Shown in pieces: positions 1-10,442 of a DNA stretch of 64,000 bases. This stretch comes from a virus. Below the pieces are notes generated by a model. That model was not told the origin of the DNA. It saw only the letters and a program-made list of their open reading frames with translations, and did no database searches. Made by a program: the position numbers and the translations under genes. The stretch lies in IMG/VR virus record IMGVR_UViG_3300036857_000203, positions 1 through 64,000 of that record; one strand, 5' to 3'. Every line of letters begins with the position of its first letter. Position 1 is the stretch's first letter.

Positions 1-2
1 GC

Positions 3-3000
3 CAAGCCATTCGCTCTGGTAACGCCTTCGGCGGTGACCGCGCTGGCATCGCCGAAGGCATCCTCTCCGGGCAGCAGCAGCTGGCGCAGGCACCCGTCAT
101 CGCCGGCCTGAGACAAGCCGGCTATACCCAGGCGCTAGACGAGTACAACCGGCTCAAACAGTTCGGCCTGCAGGGTGCAGGCGCGGCGCTGGGCTGGGGC
201 GGACTTCAACAGCAGCAACAGCAGCGTGAGTTCGACGTCGCGCAGCAGAACGCGATGATGTCGTCGGCATATCCGTTCCAGACTTTGAACTGGTACGGCT
301 CGATCCTGGGCGGCATAGCGCCATTGCTGGGCACGACTGCTTCCGGTGCCAACAACCCGCCCGAGCAAAGTGGGCTGGGTGGCGCTCTGGGCGTTGGCTC
401 GGCGGCGGTGGGTCTGGGCAGTGCTGCGCTTGGTGCCTTCGGTGGCGGTGGTGGCAGTGCTCCCGGTGTTGGTCCTGGCGGCAAGCGCGGCGGCATCGTC
501 GGGCATGGTGGTATCGGGAGCTACGCACGCGGCGGCGGCATTGTCGATCTTGAACCGGGCGAGTGGCGCTATGCCGAGGGTGGCTCGGTCTGGGGTGACA
601 GCGACGACGAGGACCGACCCAGCGAGAGCAAGGCCGAGAGCTACAGCAGAGAGCCAGAACCTTTCCGCCCGCCAGAGACGACGTCGACCACAGCTGGCGG
701 CAGCTGGGGGCGCAATGTCGGTCAGCTCAAGACCTCGGCGCGGCAGCTGCCGCAGCCGGTGTTCCCGAGCGCGGGCGGCGGTGGCGGCGGGCAGCAGAAG
801 AGCGAGGCCGAGCAGTGGCTCAACCTCGGCAAGGGGGCGCTCGATCTCGGCATCAAGGCAGCGCCGTATCTGGCGATGTTGTCCGATCCCAAGACCAAGA
901 CCGATGTCCAACGTGTGGGCAGGACCGACGACGGCGAGCCGCTCTATGGGTTCCGGTATCGTGGCGATCCGAAGAGCTATCCCAAGGTGGTCGGGCCGAT
1001 GGCTCGGCCAATGGCCTGGGGTGGATACATTCCGCGCTTTGCCGACGGCGGTCCCACCGACGAGGACGACCAGCTCACGCTCACCGACCTGGGCGTGCTG
1101 TCTCCTGGTGGGAGAGAACTCCCACCCTCGATTGCTGGCCCGGTGCGCGGCTCGCCCGGCGGATTGCCGGTATCGGCCGAGGACATGCCCAACCTCGCGC
1201 GGGTGCGGGAGCGGTTTAGACCGGTTCTAGAGAATGATCCCAAGCTGGCGCGGCAGTTCGACGTCAACACCACGGCCGAGGTGGGTACGGACCCTGGGGC
1301 GCGGCGCTTCTATCAGGCGCTCACGCTCGACCGCGCTGCAGCGCGCGGCGAGAGTCTCCCGTATACGCTGAGCCGGGGGCCTGGGACGCCAGACCGGTTC
1401 TATCCCGCCTCGACCATGGCGGCGACCCGGCCGTCAGGCATGGGGCCAGCTCCCTCGCTGTGGATGGGCGCCAACCCAGCGAATTACGGCACCGGCAATG
1501 CCAGCTACGACCCACGCACTGGTCGCCATGTGGGGTTCGCGGGAGGTCCTCAGACGGGCTCCATACAGACCGGCAGCGGGATAGAGCGAGCCGGCGTCGA
1601 AGGGCCTGATCTGCCGGCGGTGCGGCGCTGGGGCTACGCGGGGCCGACGAGGACCGCCATTGGTCCCAGTGGTCCGCAGGGCACGGGTGTCATCTCGGCG
1701 AAGATGATCGACCGGGGCGAGCAGCTTGAGACCGGTCCTAGCGCAGCAACTGGTCCTGGCGGCACCCGCAGCAGTGGCGAGCGTACCGGCAGCATGCAGC
1801 CTTCCCTGCGCGCGGGCGAGACGAAGGATTACCCCAGCCTCGCCAAGCCGGCGCCGACGTTCGCGCAGCGGCTGGCGACCAATCCGTTCTGGCAGTTCGG
1901 CACCGCACTCATGGCAAAGCCGGGGATCAAGGGCCGCGAGCTGTCGGCCATTGGTGGCGCTGCTCAGTTCATGAGTGAGCAGCAGATTAAAGAGCGCAAC
2001 CGGGTGCTCGACGAGAAGCCGCAGATGATCAAGCAGGACGACGGCTCGATTGGTTTCCTGAGCAGCGATGGCAAGTTCACCCAGATGTTCGGGCCGAGTG
2101 CATCTGAGCAGCGCGAGGCGCAGAAGCACGCCCGCGACATGAGCCTGCCGAAGGAGGTCACCACCGAAAGAGAGGGGCGGTTCGGCAGCACTCAGACCAT
2201 CAAGACGCCGTATGTCTGGGATGAGCGGCAACAGAAGATGGTTCCGATGAACCCGGCGGCGACGCCGCAGCCAGAGACCCCGCAGGTCGCACCACCGGCA
2301 GCGCCTCCGCAGCCACCTGCAGCGACCCCTCCGCAGCAGCCGGCGCCAGATCAGCCGGCGCCACCGACCTCGCAGCGTCCGGTACGCCAGACCCAGGCAG
2401 CGGAGCCCACCGACTGGATGGAGATCGGTGCCAACACCGGCACGTTCTACAGCGCCTCGACGCAGCAATATAAGCAGCCCGATGGTTCCATCGTCCCTGC
2501 GCTCGATAAGGGCGTGCGGCCCACGATACCGTCGCAGACGCCCGCCGCTTCTGGGCCGGCGGTTGCGGCTGAAGGACCGGGCCTGCAGAACACCCAGCGC
2601 GCTTGGACGAGCGGCGAGGTCGCGCCGGCTGGTAGCATCACTGATCCAGCGGCGCTGGCTGTGCGCCGCAACGAGGCTGCACTGGCGGGGCTGTCGCCAG
2701 AAGATCAGCAGACGATCAAGAATATCGTCGACTACAAGGCCGATCCCAACAAGCTGTTCGTCGGCAGGACGGCCAACCTGCGCGATCCTGCGATGCGCAA
2801 GGCGCTGGAATACGATCCCACTTACAATCCTCAGTTATTGGCGCAGCGGCAGAAGGCTGCAGTCGCCTTCGGCGTCAATGGCGTAGAGGCGCGCAACATC
2901 CAGTCGCACGACACCGCTATCCAGCATCTGGGTCGCGCCATGACCAACATCGAGCGGCTCAACAACTATGACTATCAGTGGGTCAACCAAGCCAGGGACT

Positions 3001-3512
3001 GGGCGCAGAAGAAGATTCCCGGCATGCGTGATCCCGCACTGCAGCAGGCCATTGGCGCGCTGGACTTCGACTACCATGCCGTGGCGAGCGAGCTGATGCG
3101 TGCCTTCCGGGGCACCGGCTCGGCAAGCGAGCGCGAGGCACATCGCATCGCCGAGAAGCTCAACGTCTATGCGCCGTTGGATGTGCAGCGCGAGACCATC
3201 AGGGAGGCCACCGAGCTGCTCTACGGTCGTGTCGAGGCCTCGGCCAAGACCTACAACAGCGCGGTTGGCCCGGGCTACGAGCGCTCGCCGGAGTCCTGGC
3301 TGAGTGGCAAGAGCCGCGAGACGCTGGGCCGCGCGATCAGCATCGATCCTAACAAGCCGATCCCGGCGGCACCCACATCTGGTGCTACGCCGCAGCAACC
3401 GCAGGGGCCGGGCGCTCTGTCTGCCGAGGATCAGAAGGCGGTCGATTGGGCGCGGCGCAATTCTGATAATCCCAAGGCGAAAGAGATACTGCAGCTGCAC
3501 GGGTTACAGTGA
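3..3512 (+). CDS. Large virion protein with S74-chaperone-like segment (5' end outside window)
   Basis: The reading frame is open from base 3 with no start, so the true N-terminus lies upstream. The first in-frame ATG is only at 255, and the residues before it (Q-rich, ending near QQQQQQREFDVAQQN) read as normal protein. Around nt 880-1010 a segment, LSDPKTKTDVQRVG then LYGFRYRGDP, resembles the start of the peptidase S74 intramolecular chaperone domain of phage fibres and virion proteins, here internal rather than terminal. The rest is Gly/Pro/Gln-rich linker plus a helical C-terminal third (about nt 2640-3500). Two GGG(I/V) boxes, YARGGGIVD and YAEGGSVW, match boxes in other virion genes of this window. 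It abuts the next gene with a TGATG junction. Likely an internal, ejected or tail-associated virion protein; the exact role is inferred. Confidence 0.75.
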   Translation, partial: QAIRSGNAFGGDRAGIAEGILSGQQQLAQAPVIAGLRQAGYTQALDEYNRLKQFGLQGAGAALGWGGLQQQQQQREFDVAQQNAMMSSAYPFQTLNWYGSILGGIAPLLGTTASGANNPPEQSGLGGALGVGSAAVGLGSAALGAFGGGGGSAPGVGPGGKRGGIVGHGGIGSYARGGGIVDLEPGEWRYAEGGSVWGDSDDEDRPSESKAESYSREPEPFRPPETTSTTAGGSWGRNVGQLKTSARQLPQPVFPSAGGGGGGQQKSEAEQWLNLGKGALDLGIKAAPYLAMLSDPKTKTDVQRVGRTDDGEPLYGFRYRGDPKSYPKVVGPMARPMAWGGYIPRFADGGPTDEDDQLTLTDLGVLSPGGRELPPSIAGPVRGSPGGLPVSAEDMPNLARVRERFRPVLENDPKLARQFDVNTTAEVGTDPGARRFYQALTLDRAAARGESLPYTLSRGPGTPDRFYPASTMAATRPSGMGPAPSLWMGANPANYGTGNASYDPRTGRHVGFAGGPQTGSIQTGSGIERAGVEGPDLPAVRRWGYAGPTRTAIGPSGPQGTGVISAKMIDRGEQLETGPSAATGPGGTRSSGERTGSMQPSLRAGETKDYPSLAKPAPTFAQRLATNPFWQFGTALMAKPGIKGRELSAIGGAAQFMSEQQIKERNRVLDEKPQMIKQDDGSIGFLSSDGKFTQMFGPSASEQREAQKHARDMSLPKEVTTEREGRFGSTQTIKTPYVWDERQQKMVPMNPAATPQPETPQVAPPAAPPQPPAATPPQQPAPDQPAPPTSQRPVRQTQAAEPTDWMEIGANTGTFYSASTQQYKQPDGSIVPALDKGVRPTIPSQTPAASGPAVAAEGPGLQNTQRAWTSGEVAPAGSITDPAALAVRRNEAALAGLSPEDQQTIKNIVDYKADPNKLFVGRTANLRDPAMRKALEYDPTYNPQLLAQRQKAAVAFGVNGVEARNIQSHDTAIQHLGRAMTNIERLNNYDYQWVNQARDWAQKKIPGMRDPALQQAIGALDFDYHAVASELMRAFRGTGSASEREAHRIAEKLNVYAPLDVQRETIREATELLYGRVEASAKTYNSAVGPGYERSPESWLSGKSRETLGRAISIDPNKPIPAAPTSGATPQQPQGPGALSAEDQKAVDWARRNSDNPKAKEILQLHGLQ

Positions 3513-6500
3513 TGGCCGACGACTTCGACCCAGATGCCTATCTGGCGGGGAAGCGTTCAGCGCCGGCTGAACCAGAGTTTGACCCGGATGCTTACCTGCG
3601 CAGCAAGGCGCCACCTGAACGCGGCGTGCTGCACCGTGCCGTTGCGGCTCCGTGGGAGAGTATCAAGGAGAGCGGGCGGGCAATCGCCGCTCCTTTCATC
3701 CCGCCGAAGACCAAGAAGGAAGCGGAGGAGAGGGGAGGTGTCCTCTCCAGTGCAGGCGAGGTCGGCGGTGCCATCCTCAGCGCGGCCGGTGCAATCCCAG
3801 GCGCCATCCTTTCGCCGGCACAGTCGCTGGTCTCATCCGGCTTGGCGGCGATTACACCCGGCGAGAAGACCTCCGAGCAGAAGTACGAGGAGTGGATGCC
3901 CAAGGTGGGCACCGCCTTCATGGGGCTGGGACGAGCGCCGGGCGTCGCGGGCGCTGGCAAGTTCCCGATGCCGGACCCGATCCTGGCACGCACGAAGAAG
4001 GTCCCAGCCCAGGGCAAAGAAGCCGAGGCTGGGCGCTTCCTGGAGTCGCAGGCGACCGACCCAGCCAAGCTGCGGGCCGACCTTGCTGCGGCCGACCAGG
4101 AGATCGTGCCGGGCTCCCAGCCCACCACGCACCAGCTGACCGGACAGCTCGGGCAGCAAGAGCGGGTTGCCGCGCGCACCGATCCCGAGATGGTGGAGGC
4201 GTTCAAGCAGCGGCAGGCGGCACAGAACCGCGCCCGCCAGCAGGCGTTTGAGGGCGCCGAAGGGACAGGGTCGCCGGCCGAGGTCTCGCAGCACCTGCGC
4301 AACGAACTCAACGCGACGAACGCTGCCAACGAGGCTGCCGTCAGGACTGCTGAGCAGCGGGCTTTCGAAGCCCAGCAGCGGCTGGGCGCCGAGTACGACC
4401 CCACTGTCATGGGCGAGCGCATGCGCCGCGAGATCGAGATCGCGGAGACGGCGGCGCGCGAGCGCGAGCGTGGACTCTGGCGGGCGGTCGATCCCGAAGG
4501 CACGCTGGTTGCTGATCCCGCCGGCATCCAAGCGGTCGAACGGGGCATCTATAGCCCCGCAAGGATGACACCCACGGCACGGGCTGGGGTCTCCCAGGGC
4601 GAGGCAGAGATCAGCAACCTGATACAGAACTACGGGCGCTACATCCCGTTCCAGGAACTCACCGACTTGCGCTCTCTGGTCTCGACGCGCATGCGGGAAG
4701 AGCGCATGGCGCGCGGCGCCAACTCGCCATCGTTCGTGCGCCTCGTGCGGATGCGCCAGGGCATCGAGGATGCGTTGGTGTCGAGCGTGTCTGATGTGCA
4801 GCCCACAGGCGTGGCGCGCGGAGCCGGCGCCATCGGCGCCCAGGAGCGGGTGCAGGCGGCAAGCGCGGCCACCCGGCAGCGCGCCGAGCAGTTCAATCCT
4901 TTGCGCAACATCACGCGCAGCGAGGCTGGCGAGGCCTACAAGCTGGGACCGTCCTCGGTCCCGGGCAAGATCGTGCTGCCGGGAGCCAAGGGCTACGACA
5001 GCGTGTCGAACTATCTGCGCGCTGTCGGTAACGACGCCGGCATGTCCACGGTGCAGGATGCACTGCTTGGTCGTCTGCGTGCCGAGGTGTTTGACCGCGC
5101 CGGCACGTCACAGCAGGCGCAGAACAGGCTCGAAGGCTTCTTCCGCCGTTACGGGGATACGCTACGTGCCATCGATGAGCGTGACGGCGGGGCGTTCTCG
5201 CAGCGGCTGCGCTCGGCTGGTGGTGCCCAGGGCGCCGTCGAGGCCGCACAGCTGCGGCAGCGGACAGCAGAAGCCGCGCAGGCTACTGATCAGTTCAGGA
5301 AGTTGGCGGGCCTCACCGAGGAGGCCGACATTGCCAAGACCATCGGCAACATCTTCGGCAAGCAGGACTCCGTGCAGCGTGCCGCCGACCTGATGCGCCG
5401 GCTCGTCGGCAACCCGGCGGCAGAAGAGGGCGCTCGCCGCGCCGTTATCCAGCACATGCGCAATGTCCTGACCGGTGACGTGCTGGTGGGCGACACTCCC
5501 AACGTGCGGGCGCAGGCGTTCCAGAAGTACGTGCGGCTCAACAAGCCTGCGCTGCAACAGATACTGCGGCCCGAGCAGATCGAGACGCTGGAGCTGATCG
5601 CGCGCGACCTCCTGCGCGAGACCCGCACCAACCAGACCAAGGCTGTGGGCGGTGGCTCCGACACCTATCAGATGTTCAAGGCTGGCGAGCAGAAGCAGGG
5701 GGCGATCAGGAGTATTGCTAAGCGGCTCACCAGCCCGCTGGTGGGCAAGGTCATCACGCACTGGCTCGCCGGCACCTTCGGTGGCCCGGCTGCGTCAGTG
5801 GCGCTGGCGGTGGGTGAGGGCGGGCTTGAGGCCGGGCGAGCGGCGCGTGCCGGGCGCCGGGCGCAGGAGGCCATCGACATCCAGCGCATGATCGATGAGG
5901 CCATGCTCGACCCTGCCAAGGCGAAGCAGTACCTCGGCAAGACCCACACCTACAAAGCAAGGACCCCAGGTGCAAAGACCATCCTCGGATATGAAGCAGG
6001 CGCGGCCGAGAAACAACGACAGTCGATCCCACGCCAATCGGGCGGTGGTGTTCCTGCGATTGGCGGCACAGGAGGGCGATCCCCGGGAGCGAGAGAGATT
6101 GCTCGCGCTCGCCAAGCACGCCAAGGGGCAAGCCAAGCTCTACGCGATGGTGGAGAGGCGGGGCAGCAAGAAGCCGATCAAGGCTCGCGTGAGAAGCTAG
6201 CCACAGCACTGACCAGTGCCGGGCCGTTCGGCGGCTCGCCTGCCGGTGGCGGCGAGATGACGGGGGGTATGTTCAAGACCAAGGGCAAGATGGGCGAGCC
6301 GTTGACGCGCCAGAAGGTGGTCGACACTCTGCGCCAACACGGCATCACCGATCCCGAGGTGCTCAAGGGCTGGACCGAAGGCTGGGCCCATACCGCTGAG
6401 TCGCGTGCTGCGGGTGGGGGCGTCGATGAAGAGGGTGAGAGCCTCACGCAGCCGCTGTTCACCGACAAGGACCCCGACGACGATCCGGTCGACTACGCGA

Positions 6501-9500
6501 GGCGGATGCGGGGCTGGGCTGCCGGGCGCCGCGATCCGGGAGAGTACAAGCCCAACCTCATGCGACCGGAGATGCGGCCCGAGGAGGTTGAGCAATACGA
6601 GGGCTGGCGTGGCCCGACCGGCCGGCGCTTCCTGCAGGGGGGTGGGGGTGTGGACCCGACGCCGCCGCCGGTTCCCGACCCGCCGCCAACACCGGAGCCG
6701 ACGACCGACGCAATCGCTGGCTCGGACCTGATCCATCCATCCCTGCCGTTCTCGGACCAGGATCAGCAGCGCAAGCAAAGGGGTCTCGGCCTGATCCCAG
6801 GCATGTTTGCGGAAGGCGGTGGAGTGGACGATGACAAGCTCCCGCTTCCCGGCCAGAGCATCGGCCTGGGCAAGGAGCCGCGCGTGCCGCTGCCCACCAA
6901 CAAGGCCGGCGAGACCCTGCCCGAGTACATCGTCAAGGCCTGGGGGCGCGGCGCCCGTGACTGGGCGACGACGCCGGGCCGCGCCTACCGCGAGGGTCTT
7001 ACCCCCGAGGAGGAGACGAACTGGGGCGCCGGCACTGCCATGGGCATGATGGGGACCGGCACACCGTTCGCTGGTCCGGGTCTCGGTATCTTCGGTGGGC
7101 GCGGCGCGCACACGGCGAACCTCAAGATGCTGGAGAAGGCTGAGCAGATGCGTGCCAAAGGCGCCAGCCCGGAGGAGATATGGAACCAGACCGGCTGGTA
7201 TCGCGGCGCCGAGGGCAAGCCCCGCTTTGAGATATCAGATGCAGAAGCGCGGTTGGCGGAGCTTGATCCCGACCAGCTCAAGCGCGCCCGCGCGAGCGGC
7301 ACGGCACATCGGTTCAGCCCGGTTCTTAGCGACGTGCTGGAGCACCCCGAGCTGTATCGGGCCTATCCCGAGATGAAGGGGGTCACCGGAGAGGTGGTGA
7401 CCGATCCTCTCGGGCCTAGATACGGTGGTTTCTTTCAGCAACCCCAGCCGACTCTTGTGGGCGTGGACCCGCCCTACATCAGCGTGACCGGCCAGACCAG
7501 CGACCTCGCGCTCGAAGCGCTGCTGCACGAGGCGCAACACGGCGTGCAGAACCTGGAGCGCTTCACGCCCGGATCAAGCCCGGCCCTGGCCGCCAAGGTT
7601 GTCGGACGGGGGCGTCTTGGCCAGATGGCGGAGGTGCTGGCGCAGGATAAAGGGCTGGATTACCGGATGCTCTCGCCCAAGCAGAAGCAACAGTTTCGCG
7701 ACGAGGCCGGCGTCACGTCCTACGAGCTGATGGCCGGCGAGGTCGAGCCGCGCAACGTCCAGCTCCGTTGGAGGAAGGGCATCTCCCAGCTGCCGCCCTG
7801 GGAGACGGAGAACCCGGGGCGGCCATACCAGCTCGTCCCCTCGGGCCAGAAGCGCAAGCCCTTCGTCAAGCCGGTTCCCTACCAGGAGGGCGGCGCGGTC
7901 GAGGAGGAGAAGCCGCCCGAGATGCCTCCCGCCGTCATGGACAGCTGGGGTGATCCGTTCGAGCACGCTGCTCAGCGACAGGCGCGGGCGGTGCGGCCAA
8001 GGTCAGTCACCCAGGAGGGACGTAAGGAGGGCTTGGCGACCCGCGCCATCGAGAGCATGGCCCCTGATCCGACCTCGCCGCTGGACATCGGCATGACCGT
8101 GGCGGGCGGCCCCTTCGGCCGCGCTGCCAAGGTTGGCGCGGTCAGCCTGGGCATGTTGCTCGAAGGTCTGTCCCCAGCAGAGGCCGGCAGGGTCAAGACA
8201 CTGGTTGAGCTGGGCGTCGATCCGGCCGTCATCCGGCGCATCCTGAAGGGAACCAAGGAGCAAGGTGGCGGCACCTTCCCATTGCATGGCCCATCGCCAA
8301 CCGAAGGCCTGATGATGGGCAAGTACAGCAACGTCGACCCTCGCAGCCTCAGACTGCCGCCTGGGGAAGAGCTGTCCCGCAAGAACCTGGATGAGTTCAT
8401 CCGGCGTAACTACAAGACGCTGGAGGACAAGGATCGCTTCATTGGAACATGGCGCGATCCTGATACGGGCAAGACCTACGCGGAGGTATCGCAGCGCTTC
8501 CCGGCCGAGGATGTTCGACAGGCGGTGAAGTTCGGCGAGCGCACCGGACAGATCGCCGGCTACAACCTTGGCAAGGGCGAATCATTCCCGGTTGGTAACT
8601 GGCAGGAGTTCATCCGCTCGCCTGAGTTCCGCAAGCGCATGGCCGAGATGGAAGAGGTCGGTCATGAGTATCTCAAGGGCCAGAAGTACCCGGACTGGTG
8701 GACGAACGTACCGTTCGCGCGGGTGTACGGCGAGCGGCGTCTGCCCCAGGTCGCCGGCTACACCGCATCGACCGCGCCAAACGCGGCGCCACGCGAGAAC
8801 CTGCAGACCATGTCGGAGTACATGCGCCGCTCGATCAGGGGCGAGCCGATCGTCCAGCCCAGCTGGCGGATACCGGAAGGCACCATGAGCCGTCAGGCTG
8901 GCTCCGAGATCGGCATGGAGCAAAGCCGCATCCCCAACCTATTGAAGTCCGAGCGTGGCGCGCTGGGTGAGTTGCAGCGCAACAAGGTGCGCGAGGAGGC
9001 TGCAGCCTTCATGGGTGACCCCGGCGCCGTGGTGCTCGACCGGCATCAGATCAGGCTGTCGGAAGCCCCCGAGCGCAACATCTTCGCTGGTGTTGGAGAG
9101 GGCACGATCGGATCACGGCCGCTCGCTGGTGGGCAGCTCAATGATTACGAGAAGCTCAAGCGTGAGTTCACAGAGCACGGTGCCCGAACCGGGCGCGATC
9201 CACGCAGTCAAAGCGCTGATATCTGGACCGGTATCCGAGACACTATCCAGAGAACCGACGAGCTGTATGGCACGCCGTACCGAGGCTCGGCTATCCCCGG
9301 CGAGAGCAAGTCTTATGCTGATCACTTCGAGGACTTGCTGGAGGACAAGGCCAAGCACCTCAACATCAGCAAGGCGAAGATGGAGAGCGAGCTGAACAAG
9401 GGCAACGAGAACCTGCTCAGCTGGCTTCTGGTGACGACCCCGGCGCTTTACGCGGCTTATCGGCAGATGCAGGCACCTCGCGAAAGCGGAGCGCCATCCA

Positions 9501-9535
9501 GCGGAGGAATCCCGCGTGGCGGCGGCGAGCTATGA
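3512..9535 (+). CDS. Giant polyvalent virion protein with HEAQH metalloprotease-like motif
   Basis: 2007 residues from ATG 3512, which overlaps the upstream TGA by one base; GTG 3509 is an alternative. The N-terminus carries two FDPDAYL repeats (about residues 5-30), then long helical, Gln/Ala/Arg-rich regions (150-700). A cluster of GG(G/A)V boxes follows (about 970, 1050, 1105, 1470). HEAQH at residues 1339-1343 inside LLHEAQHGVQNLE fits the zinc-protease-like domain found in large polyvalent phage proteins. The C-terminal 400 residues form a separate soluble domain of unknown function. Such proteins are packaged in podovirus-like particles and delivered with the DNA. That role here is inferred from size, modularity and position after another virion gene. 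Confidence 0.75.
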   Translation: MADDFDPDAYLAGKRSAPAEPEFDPDAYLRSKAPPERGVLHRAVAAPWESIKESGRAIAAPFIPPKTKKEAEERGGVLSSAGEVGGAILSAAGAIPGAILSPAQSLVSSGLAAITPGEKTSEQKYEEWMPKVGTAFMGLGRAPGVAGAGKFPMPDPILARTKKVPAQGKEAEAGRFLESQATDPAKLRADLAAADQEIVPGSQPTTHQLTGQLGQQERVAARTDPEMVEAFKQRQAAQNRARQQAFEGAEGTGSPAEVSQHLRNELNATNAANEAAVRTAEQRAFEAQQRLGAEYDPTVMGERMRREIEIAETAARERERGLWRAVDPEGTLVADPAGIQAVERGIYSPARMTPTARAGVSQGEAEISNLIQNYGRYIPFQELTDLRSLVSTRMREERMARGANSPSFVRLVRMRQGIEDALVSSVSDVQPTGVARGAGAIGAQERVQAASAATRQRAEQFNPLRNITRSEAGEAYKLGPSSVPGKIVLPGAKGYDSVSNYLRAVGNDAGMSTVQDALLGRLRAEVFDRAGTSQQAQNRLEGFFRRYGDTLRAIDERDGGAFSQRLRSAGGAQGAVEAAQLRQRTAEAAQATDQFRKLAGLTEEADIAKTIGNIFGKQDSVQRAADLMRRLVGNPAAEEGARRAVIQHMRNVLTGDVLVGDTPNVRAQAFQKYVRLNKPALQQILRPEQIETLELIARDLLRETRTNQTKAVGGGSDTYQMFKAGEQKQGAIRSIAKRLTSPLVGKVITHWLAGTFGGPAASVALAVGEGGLEAGRAARAGRRAQEAIDIQRMIDEAMLDPAKAKQYLGKTHTYKARTPGAKTILGYEAGAAEKQRQSIPRQSGGGVPAIGGTGGRSPGAREIARARQARQGASQALRDGGEAGQQEADQGSREKLATALTSAGPFGGSPAGGGEMTGGMFKTKGKMGEPLTRQKVVDTLRQHGITDPEVLKGWTEGWAHTAESRAAGGGVDEEGESLTQPLFTDKDPDDDPVDYARRMRGWAAGRRDPGEYKPNLMRPEMRPEEVEQYEGWRGPTGRRFLQGGGGVDPTPPPVPDPPPTPEPTTDAIAGSDLIHPSLPFSDQDQQRKQRGLGLIPGMFAEGGGVDDDKLPLPGQSIGLGKEPRVPLPTNKAGETLPEYIVKAWGRGARDWATTPGRAYREGLTPEEETNWGAGTAMGMMGTGTPFAGPGLGIFGGRGAHTANLKMLEKAEQMRAKGASPEEIWNQTGWYRGAEGKPRFEISDAEARLAELDPDQLKRARASGTAHRFSPVLSDVLEHPELYRAYPEMKGVTGEVVTDPLGPRYGGFFQQPQPTLVGVDPPYISVTGQTSDLALEALLHEAQHGVQNLERFTPGSSPALAAKVVGRGRLGQMAEVLAQDKGLDYRMLSPKQKQQFRDEAGVTSYELMAGEVEPRNVQLRWRKGISQLPPWETENPGRPYQLVPSGQKRKPFVKPVPYQEGGAVEEEKPPEMPPAVMDSWGDPFEHAAQRQARAVRPRSVTQEGRKEGLATRAIESMAPDPTSPLDIGMTVAGGPFGRAAKVGAVSLGMLLEGLSPAEAGRVKTLVELGVDPAVIRRILKGTKEQGGGTFPLHGPSPTEGLMMGKYSNVDPRSLRLPPGEELSRKNLDEFIRRNYKTLEDKDRFIGTWRDPDTGKTYAEVSQRFPAEDVRQAVKFGERTGQIAGYNLGKGESFPVGNWQEFIRSPEFRKRMAEMEEVGHEYLKGQKYPDWWTNVPFARVYGERRLPQVAGYTASTAPNAAPRENLQTMSEYMRRSIRGEPIVQPSWRIPEGTMSRQAGSEIGMEQSRIPNLLKSERGALGELQRNKVREEAAAFMGDPGAVVLDRHQIRLSEAPERNIFAGVGEGTIGSRPLAGGQLNDYEKLKREFTEHGARTGRDPRSQSADIWTGIRDTIQRTDELYGTPYRGSAIPGESKSYADHFEDLLEDKAKHLNISKAKMESELNKGNENLLSWLLVTTPALYAAYRQMQAPRESGAPSSGGIPRGGGEL

Positions 9536-9644
9536 ACAGCTCGCGCTGTCGCTCGAAGCGTTCGCGCTGGAGCAGTTCAGCCCAGGCCTGATTGTATTGT
9601 TGCTTCGTCCAGCGTCGCATGCGTTACAGGTATAGCTCGGCAGC

Positions 9645-10052
9645 ATGAAAGTCAATCGCGCAGCGTTCCTCTACCTGGACCCGGTGCGGCCGGCGGCGAA
9701 CTTCGCCCAGTGCGTGCGCTGCCGCGACTGGGTGCGCGGCGATCGCAAGTGCGTGATCCATGGCCCAACGGTCAACGTGCCCGGCACCGCCTCGTGCGGC
9801 TTCTTCGTTGACGGACCCACGCAGCCACCAGGGACTAAGACCCACGCCTGGGTGACGCCCGAGGAGTCGGGTCTCGTGAACCGCGATGTGCGCTGCGAGA
9901 ACTGCAAGTATTACGAGAACGAGGACAATGAGAGTGAGTGCGGGCTCTTCCGCATGTTGAACGGCTGGCACCACGACATGTTTGAACTGGATGAGAAGGT
10001 GGACAAGCACGGCTGCTGCAACGCTCAAACACCGGGAGGCGACCATGGTTGA
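9645..10052 (+). CDS. Cysteine-rich small protein, likely metal-binding
   Basis: 135 residues. Cysteines are arranged as CVRCRDW, CVIHG, CGFF, CENCKYY, CGLF and a terminal CC, a spacing typical of zinc- or iron-sulfur-binding small phage proteins. It has no membrane segment. It overlaps the next gene by 8 bases (ATG 10045), so it belongs with the lysis-region genes. Function is not known to me; the paired CxxC motifs suggest a compact metal-stabilised fold. Confidence 0.75.
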   Translation: MKVNRAAFLYLDPVRPAANFAQCVRCRDWVRGDRKCVIHGPTVNVPGTASCGFFVDGPTQPPGTKTHAWVTPEESGLVNRDVRCENCKYYENEDNESECGLFRMLNGWHHDMFELDEKVDKHGCCNAQTPGGDHG

Positions 10053-10248
10053 GCGGGTGATCTACGCGCTGATCTACATCTGCGGGATCGCGCTCTGCTA
10101 CTTTCTTATTGTCTGGGTACTTGGGGCTATAGGCCTGCACCTGCCGGCGATGGTGTTGAACATCCTCATGGTGGTGCTGGTGCTGGTCGCGATCCTGATC
10201 CTGTGGCGGTTGTTCGCGGGCGCCGGCATCCCATGGTGGCCGCGCTGA
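10045..10248 (+). CDS. Small two-helix membrane protein (holin candidate)
   Basis: 67 residues from ATG 10045, preceded by a good ribosome site (GGGAGGCGACC). Two strongly hydrophobic stretches (about residues 5-28 and 33-58) leave only a short polar end with KR-type charge near the C-terminus. Size, two membrane spans and position two genes before the endolysin fit a class II holin. No sequence signature proves it, and other small membrane proteins downstream compete for that role. Confidence 0.65.
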   Translation: MVERVIYALIYICGIALCYFLIVWVLGAIGLHLPAMVLNILMVVLVLVAILILWRLFAGAGIPWWPR

Positions 10249-10346
10249 TGCGTGACCGTGGCCATAACGATCTGCCGTGGGCGATGGTCATTCTAGTGAC
10301 GACAGTCATCTTGACGTTGTTCGTAATCTGGTTGTTCTCTCACTAG
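10248..10346 (+). CDS. 32-residue single-span membrane peptide
   Basis: ATG 10248 overlaps the upstream TGA in an ATGA junction. The product begins MRDRGHNDLPW and continues as one hydrophobic helix to a terminal SH. The tight coupling to the two-span membrane gene and the clean charged-then-hydrophobic layout argue that this very short frame is translated. It may modulate the holin (antiholin-like) or be a single-span pinholin-type peptide; both are inference. Confidence 0.5.
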   Translation: MRDRGHNDLPWAMVILVTTVILTLFVIWLFSH

Positions 10347-10442
10347 CGTACGGTCAGGGTGAGAGCGCGCCGGCCGCACGCCGGCACTGCGGCAGGAGGA
10401 TTACGGACACTCTCTGCTACGACAGTCTGTTTACCGCACCGG

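Noticed and set aside
9417-9620. 67-codon leftward frame with plausible helical start (MRRWTKQQYNQAWAELL)
   Set aside because: Overlaps the C-terminus of the giant virion gene, has no ribosome site, and its second half is low-quality; left out though not impossible.
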